From an uncultured Actinomycetes bacterium (GTDB lineage Bacteria; Actinomycetota; Actinomycetes; S36-B12), in contig CALGTB010000090.1 in assembly GCA_937902285.1 (NCBI GenBank), positions 1-7,601 of the forward strand: a DNA stretch of 7,601 bases, written 5' to 3'. A program made the translations under genes and the position numbers. Positions 1 to 5,589 of this stretch are shown one piece after another (position 1 is the stretch's first letter; every line of letters begins with the position of its first letter). The notes beneath the pieces are model-generated. The model ran no database searches. It had not been told where the DNA came from and saw only the letters and a list, made by a program, of their open reading frames with translations.

Positions 1-557
1 GAGCCCCTCGGGTGGTCGGCATGCCCGACCGCTACGTGCTGTTCGTCGGCAACCGTGGCCAGTACAAGGACGCCGACGTGCTCATCCGCGCCTTCGCATC
101 GATCAGGGCGCAGCACGACGACGTCAGCCTCGTGTTCGTGGGCGGCGGGCCCTTCAGCCGGGCGGAGGCCGCTCAGCTGGCCGACCTGGGGATCTCCGAT
201 CGCACGGTGCAGTTCTCGCTGCCCGACGCGATGATGGCCGGGGCCTACGGCAACGCGCTCATGTGCGTCTTCCCGTCGCGCTTCGAGGGCTTCGGACTCC
301 CCGCGCTCGAGGCCATGGCCTGCGGCACGCCCGCCGTCCTGGCGCGCAGCACGTCGCTGCCCGAGGTCGGCGGCGACGCTGCCGTCTACTTCAGCCCCGG
401 GATCGTGGGCGAGCTCGCCTCCGCCATCACCGAGCTGCTGGACGACGACGACGCGCGCACCGCCCTTGCACGGGCTGGCCTGGAGCGCTCGGCGGCGTTC
501 TCGTGGGACGCCTCCGCACGAGCGACGGCAGGCATCTACTCCTCCCTTGTGGGATAG
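1..557 (+). CDS. Glycosyltransferase family 4 (GT-B), C-terminal part, 5' truncated by window edge
   Basis: The frame is open from the left edge (first full codon at position 3) to TAG at 555-557, giving about 185 residues. This is the C-terminal nucleotide-sugar-binding half of a GT-B enzyme of the GT4 (Glycos_transf_1) type. Numbering from the GTG at 12, the half-domain opens with a beta strand and nucleotide-binding turn (YVLFVGNRGQYKD, residues 8-20). A VFVGGG strand-turn follows near 41-46. The family's EX7E motif is present as FEGFGLPALE with E92 and E100, and is followed by AMACGTP. The usual family length is 350-400 residues, so roughly the N-terminal half (acceptor domain) lies outside the window. 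The true start is therefore not visible, and the GTG/ATG codons at 12 and 21 should not be used as starts. Family knowledge: such enzymes add a sugar from an NDP-sugar at the cytoplasmic membrane face. Donor and acceptor cannot be told from this. It is followed after 9 bases by the KpsS-like gene, probably in the same operon. Confidence 0.9.
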   Translation, partial: APRVVGMPDRYVLFVGNRGQYKDADVLIRAFASIRAQHDDVSLVFVGGGPFSRAEAAQLADLGISDRTVQFSLPDAMMAGAYGNALMCVFPSRFEGFGLPALEAMACGTPAVLARSTSLPEVGGDAAVYFSPGIVGELASAITELLDDDDARTALARAGLERSAAFSWDASARATAGIYSSLVG

Positions 558-560
558 CCT
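555..560 (+). promoter_or_regulatory. Possible -10 element (TAGCCT) for a leaderless transcript of the KpsS-like gene
   Basis: TAGCCT fits the actinobacterial -10 consensus TANNNT and ends 6 bases before the GTG at 567, the spacing expected when transcription starts at the start codon itself. The TAG part is also the stop codon of the upstream glycosyltransferase, so one third of the match is fixed for another reason. No convincing -35 is visible. The downstream gene lacks a well-placed Shine-Dalgarno (only GGGA, 12 bases away), which fits leaderless expression but also fits translational coupling. Confidence 0.3.
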
Positions 561-566
561 GACGGG

Positions 567-2072
567 GTGCAGATCAGGGCCGAGCATCCTTCGCTTGAGG
601 TGTTCCTCAAGTCGGCCCTGACGCCGGAGGCCCGCCGCAACGTGCTGTTCGTCTCCTTCACCCAGTGGGATTTCGCCCTGGCGGCACTGGCCGACACGGC
701 GATGGGGCTGCACCGGATGGGCTCGGAGCTCACGCTGGCGTTCTGGACCGCCCAGACGCCGCTGCGCGACACCGGATGGTCGGCCAGCCATACGCTCGCG
801 ACCCTCACGGGGGCCCCCGCCCGCGACCAGCGGGTCCGCGACGCCCTCCTCGACCTCGGCGTGCCGCGTACCGCGCTGGCCCGTCCGCCGCTGCGTCGCT
901 GGCGGCCGTCGGAGGCCATCCGCATCGAGAAGCCGATGAACCGCACCCAGATCCGGGCGCTGACGTTCCACGGCAGCCCCATGGGCCGGGCGATCCTGCA
1001 GGTGCTGCCCGAGAACCAGACCCCGACGACCGACACCTTCTTCTGGCCCCGCCGCTGGGTGCAGGGCTGTGCGCGCTCCTATGCCTGGGCTTACGACCAG
1101 ACCCTGGCGCTCATCCGCGAGCGGGGCATCACGTCCGTCGTCGTCTACAACGGGCGCTTCCTGCACGATCGCGCCGCCTCGGCCGCCGCCCAGGCGGCCG
1201 GCATCCCCGTGCTCTACTACGACACCGGCGGACTGGACACCGACTTCGACCTCACCGACTCGGTCACGCATGACTGGTCGGACCTCCAGCGACGCATGCT
1301 GACGCTGTACGACGAGTGGCCCGAGGGCGAGCGCGACGAGCTCGGCAGCAGCTGGTTCCGCGAGCGGCTCAACCACACGGCCGCCGACAACGTCCTCTTC
1401 ACGGAGGCCCAGGAGATCGGTGCCACCATCGATCGCCCCGAGGCGGACTGCGTGGTCGTGTACTTCAGCTCGTCGGGCGACGAGATCGCCGAGCTCGAAC
1501 TGGACTGGAGCCAGTTCATCGGCGACCAGCCGGAGGCGCTGGCCGCGCTGGCCGAGGAGTGCCGCAAGCGGCCGGGGTACTCGCTCGTCGTGCGCAGCCA
1601 CCCGCACAAGCGCATGAAGCCCGCCCAGGACGTCGCCGAGTGGCTCGAGGCGGTGGAGGCGGCCGACCCCGATGTCCACCTCGACCCGCACTCGCCCATC
1701 GACTCCTACGAGCTGATGCGGCAGGCCGACATCGTCGCGACCTACGGCTCCACGACCGGTGTCGAGGCGGCGTTCGCCCACAAGCCGGTGATCGTCATGG
1801 GCCCATCGGCGTACGACCAGCTCGGGTGCGCCACCCTCGCGGCCACGCCGGCCGAGCTGGCGGCCGCACTCGACGTGCGCGAGCCGGGCTCGTGGCCCGG
1901 GGCGGTGTCGTACGGCCTCATGATGCGCCGGCGGGGCTTCCTGTTCGAGACGGTGTCCCGCACGGGCGCCGGCCTCTCACTGGGCGGCCATCATTTCGAC
2001 GACGCCCGTCCGGTCGTCCTGCATGCGAGTAATCTCGTCAACCGGGTCCAGCGCTGGTATCTCTCTCGGTAG
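567..2072 (+). CDS. Capsule polysaccharide biosynthesis-like protein (KpsS/Caps_synth-like, GT-B fold)
   Basis: This 501-residue protein has no signal peptide or membrane segment and is probably a cytoplasmic GT-B-type transferase. The N-terminal half begins with NVLFVSFTQWDFALAALADT (25-44), a Rossmann-like opening with a retrieval of 'all previous gene products' flavour seen in capsule transferases. A second strand VVVYNGRFLHDRA (191-203) precedes AAGIPVLYYDTGG (210-222), the 'who made this name/alternate copy' region of KpsS/Caps_synth-like proteins. The C-terminal half starts with CVVVYFSSSGDE (295-306). It then has VVRSHPHKRMK (341-351), the R-x-HP signature, and ATYGSTTGVEAAFAHKPVIV (391-410), the S/T-T-x-x-E loop that binds the nucleotide-sugar phosphate in this superfamily. 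GTG 567 is the first start after the in-frame TAG at 555; GTG 600 is possible but has no better ribosome site. Its place between a GT4 enzyme and a methyltransferase supports glycan assembly. Alternatives are a CDP-glycerol glycerophosphotransferase-like enzyme or another GT-B branch. The family call rests on motifs and is moderate. Confidence 0.6.
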   Translation: MQIRAEHPSLEVFLKSALTPEARRNVLFVSFTQWDFALAALADTAMGLHRMGSELTLAFWTAQTPLRDTGWSASHTLATLTGAPARDQRVRDALLDLGVPRTALARPPLRRWRPSEAIRIEKPMNRTQIRALTFHGSPMGRAILQVLPENQTPTTDTFFWPRRWVQGCARSYAWAYDQTLALIRERGITSVVVYNGRFLHDRAASAAAQAAGIPVLYYDTGGLDTDFDLTDSVTHDWSDLQRRMLTLYDEWPEGERDELGSSWFRERLNHTAADNVLFTEAQEIGATIDRPEADCVVVYFSSSGDEIAELELDWSQFIGDQPEALAALAEECRKRPGYSLVVRSHPHKRMKPAQDVAEWLEAVEAADPDVHLDPHSPIDSYELMRQADIVATYGSTTGVEAAFAHKPVIVMGPSAYDQLGCATLAATPAELAAALDVREPGSWPGAVSYGLMMRRRGFLFETVSRTGAGLSLGGHHFDDARPVVLHASNLVNRVQRWYLSR

Positions 2073-2078
2073 GTGCAC

Positions 2079-2744
2079 ATGCTCGGCAGTCTGAGGCAGC
2101 GGGTGCGTACGTCGGTGCCGTTCAGCACCGACGTCTACGAGTTCGTCGATGCGCGTCGCCGTATGGCCGCGAGCCGGCGTCGCATCGCCGCGCTGGTCAG
2201 CAGCCCGCGTGAGCTGTGGCTCGACCTGGGTGGCGGCAGCGCAGGGTCCGGGGGCTGGCTGACGGTCGACATGACCCGCGAGTGCGACATCTTCTGGGAC
2301 CTGCGGCTCGGGCTGCCCTTCCCCGACGGCAGGGTCTCCCGCGTCTACTCGTCGCACTTCTTCGAGCACCTGTCGTTCCGCGAAGGCCAGGCGATGCTGG
2401 CCGAGTGCCTGCGGGTGCTGCGGCCGGGTGGCTCGTTCTCGATCTGCGTGCCGAACGCGGAGCTCTACATCGACGGCTACCTCGGTCGCCGTGAGCTGCC
2501 GGACGAGTGGTTCGGCTGGGAGCCGGCCTACAACCAGACCACGCGGATCGACGCGCTGAACTACATCGCCTACATGGGCGGCGAGCACAAGTACATGTTC
2601 GACCAGGAGAACCTGCTGCACATCCTGCGCACGAGCGGCTTCGCCGACGTCGCGGCCCGCGGGTTCGACCCGGCCATCGACATGGCCGAGCGCGACCACG
2701 AGTCGATCTACGCCGCCGCCGTCAAGCCCGGGGGCGCTGCCTAG
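2079..2744 (+). CDS. Class I SAM-dependent methyltransferase (Methyltransf_11 type)
   Basis: This 221-residue protein (from ATG 2079) has the small, single-domain build of glycan-cluster methyltransferases. Motif I is LWLDLGGG (46-53), binding S-adenosylmethionine. WLTVDM (60-65) carries the acidic residue after strand 2. The stretch DLRLGLPFPDGRVSRVYSSHFFEHL (74-98) contains the 'LPFPD' and 'SSHFFEHL' signature typical of Methyltransf_11 proteins in polysaccharide loci. ECLRVLRPGG (109-118) is the usual post-motif-II helix and turn, and GGEHKYMFD (167-175) precedes the last helices. The GTG at 2073 directly abuts the preceding TAG, but ATG 2079 has GGTAGG 5 bases upstream and is preferred; the difference is two residues. 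The gene is co-directional with the KpsS-like gene and almost touches it, so the two are probably cotranscribed and coupled. Likely role (inference): O-methylation of a sugar or a chain-terminating group. The substrate cannot be read from the sequence. Confidence 0.85.
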   Translation: MLGSLRQRVRTSVPFSTDVYEFVDARRRMAASRRRIAALVSSPRELWLDLGGGSAGSGGWLTVDMTRECDIFWDLRLGLPFPDGRVSRVYSSHFFEHLSFREGQAMLAECLRVLRPGGSFSICVPNAELYIDGYLGRRELPDEWFGWEPAYNQTTRIDALNYIAYMGGEHKYMFDQENLLHILRTSGFADVAARGFDPAIDMAERDHESIYAAAVKPGGAA

Positions 2745-2757
2745 CGCCGGACGGCGG
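2716..2757. terminator. Nested GC-rich inverted repeat at the convergent junction, possible bidirectional terminator
   Basis: An outer perfect 8-bp stem pairs CCGCCGTC (2716-2723) with GACGGCGG (2750-2757). Inside it a perfect 6-bp stem pairs GGCGCT (2733-2738) with AGCGCC (2743-2748) around a GCCT tetraloop. The internal loop between the stems is asymmetric, 9 bases on the left and 1 on the right. The structure spans the overlapping stop codons of the two converging operons, exactly where a shared terminator would sit. No T-run follows on either strand, so it is not a classical Rho-independent terminator; GC-rich hairpins without a T-run are often proposed as terminators in actinobacteria. 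High GC content makes chance stems common, but two nested perfect stems here are suggestive. Confidence 0.45.
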
Positions 2758-3763
2758 GCGCGTAGCGCTGGAGCACCCAGGGCATCGCCGCGTAGCGCTC
2801 GCGCACGAGGGGGGTCGGCTCGAACTCCGGCAGCTCGTAGTCCATGCCGAACAGCGTGGTCGAGAACTCGTTCTCCAGTGCGAGGCGATCACCGGAGATC
2901 GGCGTCTTCCCCTTGTGCAGCCCGATGGTGTCGACGCCCATGATGGTGCCGGCCGGCCCGCACAGCTCGGTGACGTTGTCCCACAGCCCCGCCTTGCGCA
3001 CCGCGTCGTCCGTCTTACGGCCGTCGCCGCGCAGCGACCACGGGATCTGCCGGTGCGAGCCCCTGAGGTAGACGTGCGGTCCGGTGTCGGGGGTGACATC
3101 GGTCAGGTAGATGAAGAACTTGAGGAACGACAGGCGGTCGCGGTCCTGGTGGAACAGCTGCGCGTTGACGTCGGCATCCTCGGCCTTCTGCGTGGTCGTC
3201 CACCAGAAGGCCACCTCGTCCATGAGCACCGGCTGGCCGAGGTACTTCTGCGCGATGGTCGCCATGCCGGGGTCGGTGGCGAACTCCTGCACCTCGGGGC
3301 ACCGCAGGGCCACCTCCTCGTCGAGGTCGTAGCGGCCCACCTGGGGTGCCTGCCGCGGATACGGGGCGGGCGGTGTGCCGGCGCCACGTGCGGTGCAGGG
3401 CGCCTGCTCGGCGAAGCTGCGGATCGCGTCGGTGATCGTGGTGTCGACCGTCTTCTCGAACACGTAGAAACCGTCGCGCTGGATCCCCGCCACGGCCCGG
3501 TCGATCTCGGCGGACGGGATGAACCGGCTGGTGGTGGGATCGGCGATGCGTCCCGCCGCGGGATCCTTCTGGTGCACCACGCGACGCGACACCCACTTGC
3601 CGACTCCCGGGTGCAGGTCCATCGCCGAGCGCATGCGGTACTGGCTGTCGCCGTCCGTCGACGGGGGCGGAGCCGAGCTGCTGCTGAACGAGCGGGCCGA
3701 GGTCATCGTGCTGACCAGTCGGGGGAGGCGCAGGAGGGTCTCGACGGATTCGTGCGTGGCCAT
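2741..3763 (-). CDS. Phytanoyl-CoA dioxygenase (PhyH) family Fe(II)/2-oxoglutarate oxygenase
   Basis: The protein has 340 residues. Family knowledge: PhyH enzymes couple 2-oxoglutarate decarboxylation to hydroxylation or another oxidation of a small substrate in the cytoplasm. The iron-binding facial triad is visible: H205 and D207 in LFHQDRD (203-209) and H283 in TIGLHKGK (279-286). R293, ten residues after the second histidine, is placed to hold the 2-oxoglutarate carboxylate. Between them, DTGPHVYLRGSH (226-237) matches the family's 'NGPLxxxPGSH' stretch. DGFYVFEKTVD (97-107) is the usual N-terminal strand of the fold. The first ~85 residues are an extension with a Ser/Pro-rich piece (25-36). 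ATG 3763 follows an in-frame TGA by seven codons, so no earlier start exists; M20 or M48 are possible later starts. GAGGAG lies 17 bases away, too far for a strong ribosome site. This is the last gene of the - operon; its stop overlaps the stop of the converging methyltransferase. The substrate is unknown; a sugar, lipid or amino-acid substituent of the glycan is likely from context. Confidence 0.85.
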   Translation of the reverse strand: MATHESVETLLRLPRLVSTMTSARSFSSSSAPPPSTDGDSQYRMRSAMDLHPGVGKWVSRRVVHQKDPAAGRIADPTTSRFIPSAEIDRAVAGIQRDGFYVFEKTVDTTITDAIRSFAEQAPCTARGAGTPPAPYPRQAPQVGRYDLDEEVALRCPEVQEFATDPGMATIAQKYLGQPVLMDEVAFWWTTTQKAEDADVNAQLFHQDRDRLSFLKFFIYLTDVTPDTGPHVYLRGSHRQIPWSLRGDGRKTDDAVRKAGLWDNVTELCGPAGTIMGVDTIGLHKGKTPISGDRLALENEFSTTLFGMDYELPEFEPTPLVRERYAAMPWVLQRYAPAVRR

Positions 3764-3770
3764 GCCGAGA

Positions 3771-3776
3771 AGGGTA
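3771..3776 (-). promoter_or_regulatory. Possible internal -10 element (TACCCT) before the PhyH gene
   Basis: Read on the - strand, TACCCT fits TANNNT and is followed by exactly 7 bases and then the PhyH ATG at 3763, the leaderless-mRNA spacing. It lies in the 21-base gap after the DUF6492-type gene. No clear -35 is visible. Support comes from the poor ribosome site of this gene, whose nearest purine-rich run (GAGGAG, 3781-3786) is 17 bases from the start. If real, it would let the dioxygenase be expressed apart from the rest of the operon. Confidence 0.3.
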
Positions 3777-3784
3777 TCGACTCC

Positions 3785-4705
3785 TCAGCGGGGGAAGCGA
3801 CGCCGGAACGTGTCGCGGGCCTTCGCTGACAGCAGCCGGCCGACCTCGCCGTAGGAGAGGTAGTGGCTGAGCACCTCGGGCTTGTCGGCGCCGACGGGGA
3901 TCATCCCGATGTCGCGGGAGTAGTTGGAGTTGACCACCAGGGCGACGTAGCCGCGGGCGATGTCGGCGACGGTGATCCCGCGCAGGACGTACTCGAGGTG
4001 CTGGCCCTCGTGGTGGAAGACCTTCACCAGGGGCTCGCGCGGGTGGATCGCGATGACCCGGCTGCGCTGCAGCCACATGTTGTACCAGCTGAACTCGTAC
4101 GGCGACTCCGCCAGCGCGTCGACGTAGTCCCACCCGCGAGGGGCCAGGAAGTCGTCGCGGAAGGAGCGCAGGACCGCCGCCGACATCACCTGGTGCCCGT
4201 GGCAGGTGAGCACGGTGGACGTCTCGAGGCCCACCAGCTCCTGGATGCGCCGGATCTCCGCCTCGCGGCGCTCCCAGTACTGGTTGTAGTACCGAGGCTC
4301 CACCTTGAGCTCGTTGTCCTCCACGAGGACGGTGTACGGCGTGTCGTCGTCGACCATGAAGTCCGCGCGGGAGAACGGCCGGATGAACTCGGCATCGGAG
4401 TCGACGCAGAAGTAGTCGTCGGCCAGGCCGAGCTCCCAGAACGCAAGCTTCACGATCTCCTGGTTGATGTAGCCGGGGCTGAGCTCGTGCACCTCGCGGT
4501 CGACCAGGTGCTCGGCGAGCAGCACCTCGGACAGGATCGTCACCCGGTGGGACGCCAGGGGCGTGAACAGGACGACGTCGGCCTCGGGCACGACGATGTA
4601 CAAGGGGATGTCATCGGTGTTGAACCTCTCGAAGCTGCGAACCATCCGGGCGGCGTACTCGACGTCGCCGGAGTAGGACTTCAGCAGCATCGCGAGGGAG
4701 TGCAT
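3785..4705 (-). CDS. DUF6492-type putative glycosyltransferase
   Basis: This 306-residue protein from ATG 4705 resembles DUF6492 proteins, which have a GT-A-like architecture and occur in polysaccharide clusters. The N-terminus MLLKSYSGDVEYAARMVRSF (6-25) followed by FNTDDIPLYIVVPEADVVLF (28-47) is the typical opening: a first strand, then a helix, then a second strand ending in VVPxxD. YFCVDSDAEFIRPF (98-111) holds a DxD-like motif (D102, D104) expected to bind the metal and nucleotide-sugar phosphates. TPYTVLVEDNEL (122-133) follows. YEFSWYNMWL (203-212) and KVFHHEGQH (228-236) may supply later active-site residues. The frame is open up to 4750, but a start there would overlap the upstream methyltransferase by about 40 bases and add a low-complexity tail. 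ATG 4705, 2 bases after the preceding TAG and 12 bases after AAGGA, fits the family start. It is the third gene of the - operon. Donor and acceptor are unknown, and the family has little direct biochemistry as far as I know. Confidence 0.7.
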   Translation of the reverse strand: MHSLAMLLKSYSGDVEYAARMVRSFERFNTDDIPLYIVVPEADVVLFTPLASHRVTILSEVLLAEHLVDREVHELSPGYINQEIVKLAFWELGLADDYFCVDSDAEFIRPFSRADFMVDDDTPYTVLVEDNELKVEPRYYNQYWERREAEIRRIQELVGLETSTVLTCHGHQVMSAAVLRSFRDDFLAPRGWDYVDALAESPYEFSWYNMWLQRSRVIAIHPREPLVKVFHHEGQHLEYVLRGITVADIARGYVALVVNSNYSRDIGMIPVGADKPEVLSHYLSYGEVGRLLSAKARDTFRRRFPR

Positions 4706-4707
4706 GG

Positions 4708-5589
4708 CTAGGCCGGGTCCTTGACTGCCTCGATGATGCCGGCGGAGCACAGGAACATGCCACGCCAGGTGCCCTCGTGCTCCATGGCCACCTGCGCCCT
4801 GCGGTACTCCATCGGGTCGATGCGGTCGGCGATCATCGGGTAGGCGGGGTGGTAGTTGTACCAGTGGTAGCGGATGTCGCTGTAGCCCTGCGCGCGTACG
4901 ACCTCGGCGAGCTCGAACGGGTTGTGGAAGCGCGACAGGATCTCGTCGTAGCCGTCGCCCGTCGGGCGGGTGCGGACGGGAGGCTTGTCGACGGCGAGCC
5001 GGGCGTCGAGGTCGGCCGCCACGACATCGCGGATCACCGGGTCGACGTCGGCGAGGAGGTCGTCGAGGATGAACTCCTTCGTCAGGCGGTTGAAGGTGAA
5101 CATCGAGAACAGGGAGTTGCGGAACTGCAGGACGAGGCGGCCGCCGGGACTGAGGAAGCCGTCCATCGCCTGGACGAAGGCCGTGTCGTCGGCCACGTGC
5201 GGGATGACGCCGAGCGCCATGACGGCGTCGAACACGCCGGCCCGCTCATGCTCGGCCGCCATGGCGCCCTCGTCCTGGACGTCGAGATGGGCGATCGCCA
5301 GCGGGTCGAGGCCGTGCGCCTGCATGTTGGACCGCGCCACCTTGACCATCTCCGCCGAGATGTCGTTGCCGGCCACCCGCAGCCCGTCGCCCGCGAGGGT
5401 GATGAGCGGCGTGGCGTCGCCGACTCCGAGCTCGTAGACCGAGGTGGACCCGGCAGCAGCGAGCACGCGCTGCACGAGCTGCAGCCGGAAGAGGTTGGAG
5501 GGGTACTCGGCGTTCGTCCAGAGCTTCTCGGGGTCGTACTGGTCGCCGTAGCTGGCGGCGCTGCCGTCGTAGTGGGATGCGACCGTCAT
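4708..5589 (-). CDS. Class I SAM-dependent methyltransferase with C-terminal extension
   Basis: This 293-residue protein has a Rossmann-type methyltransferase core in residues 45-160. Motif I is VYELGVGDATPL (51-62), and D76 in GNDIS (74-78) is the acidic residue expected to bind the ribose of S-adenosylmethionine. HLDVQDE (101-107) and VFDAVMALGVIPHV (119-132) match the strand-4 region, and FLSPGGRLVLQFRNSLF (145-161) is the post-core strand and turn. The ~130 residues after this do not match a domain I can name; they include a conserved-looking aromatic stretch (YHWYNYHPAYP, near 252-262) that may bind the acceptor. The start ATG 5589 is well supported: GAGGAAGG lies 7 bases upstream, and the ATG overlaps the upstream TGA as ATGA, so translation is probably coupled. 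It is the second gene of the - operon. Inference: methylation of a sugar hydroxyl, amine or carboxyl during glycan tailoring. An N-methyl or small-molecule substrate cannot be excluded. Confidence 0.85.
   Translation of the reverse strand: MTVASHYDGSAASYGDQYDPEKLWTNAEYPSNLFRLQLVQRVLAAAGSTSVYELGVGDATPLITLAGDGLRVAGNDISAEMVKVARSNMQAHGLDPLAIAHLDVQDEGAMAAEHERAGVFDAVMALGVIPHVADDTAFVQAMDGFLSPGGRLVLQFRNSLFSMFTFNRLTKEFILDDLLADVDPVIRDVVAADLDARLAVDKPPVRTRPTGDGYDEILSRFHNPFELAEVVRAQGYSDIRYHWYNYHPAYPMIADRIDPMEYRRAQVAMEHEGTWRGMFLCSAGIIEAVKDPA

Noticed and set aside
2711..2760. The GCC/GCG-rich stretch as a tandem repeat
   Set aside because: It is only three GCC codons (Ala) plus the stems of the inverted repeat; no longer repeat unit is present.
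3764..3787. A possible read-through fusion of the DUF6492-type and PhyH proteins, because the TGA and the next ATG are in the same frame only seven codons apart
   Set aside because: One in three gene pairs share a frame by chance, and there is no sign of a selenocysteine element or read-through context. The two proteins are complete on their own.
2507..3829. A 440-codon open frame on the + strand across the methyltransferase end and the PhyH gene
   Set aside because: It overlaps two well-supported genes, is Arg/Gly/Ala-rich and shows no motif; it is a GC-driven shadow frame.
3863..4711. A 282-codon open frame on the + strand opposite the DUF6492-type gene
   Set aside because: It is low-complexity Val/Glu/Asp-rich sequence, antisense to a gene with family motifs and operon spacing.
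4706..4750. An upstream start (4750) for the DUF6492-type gene
   Set aside because: It would add 15 low-complexity residues and overlap the preceding methyltransferase. ATG 4705 lies 2 bases after that gene's stop and matches the family's N-terminus.
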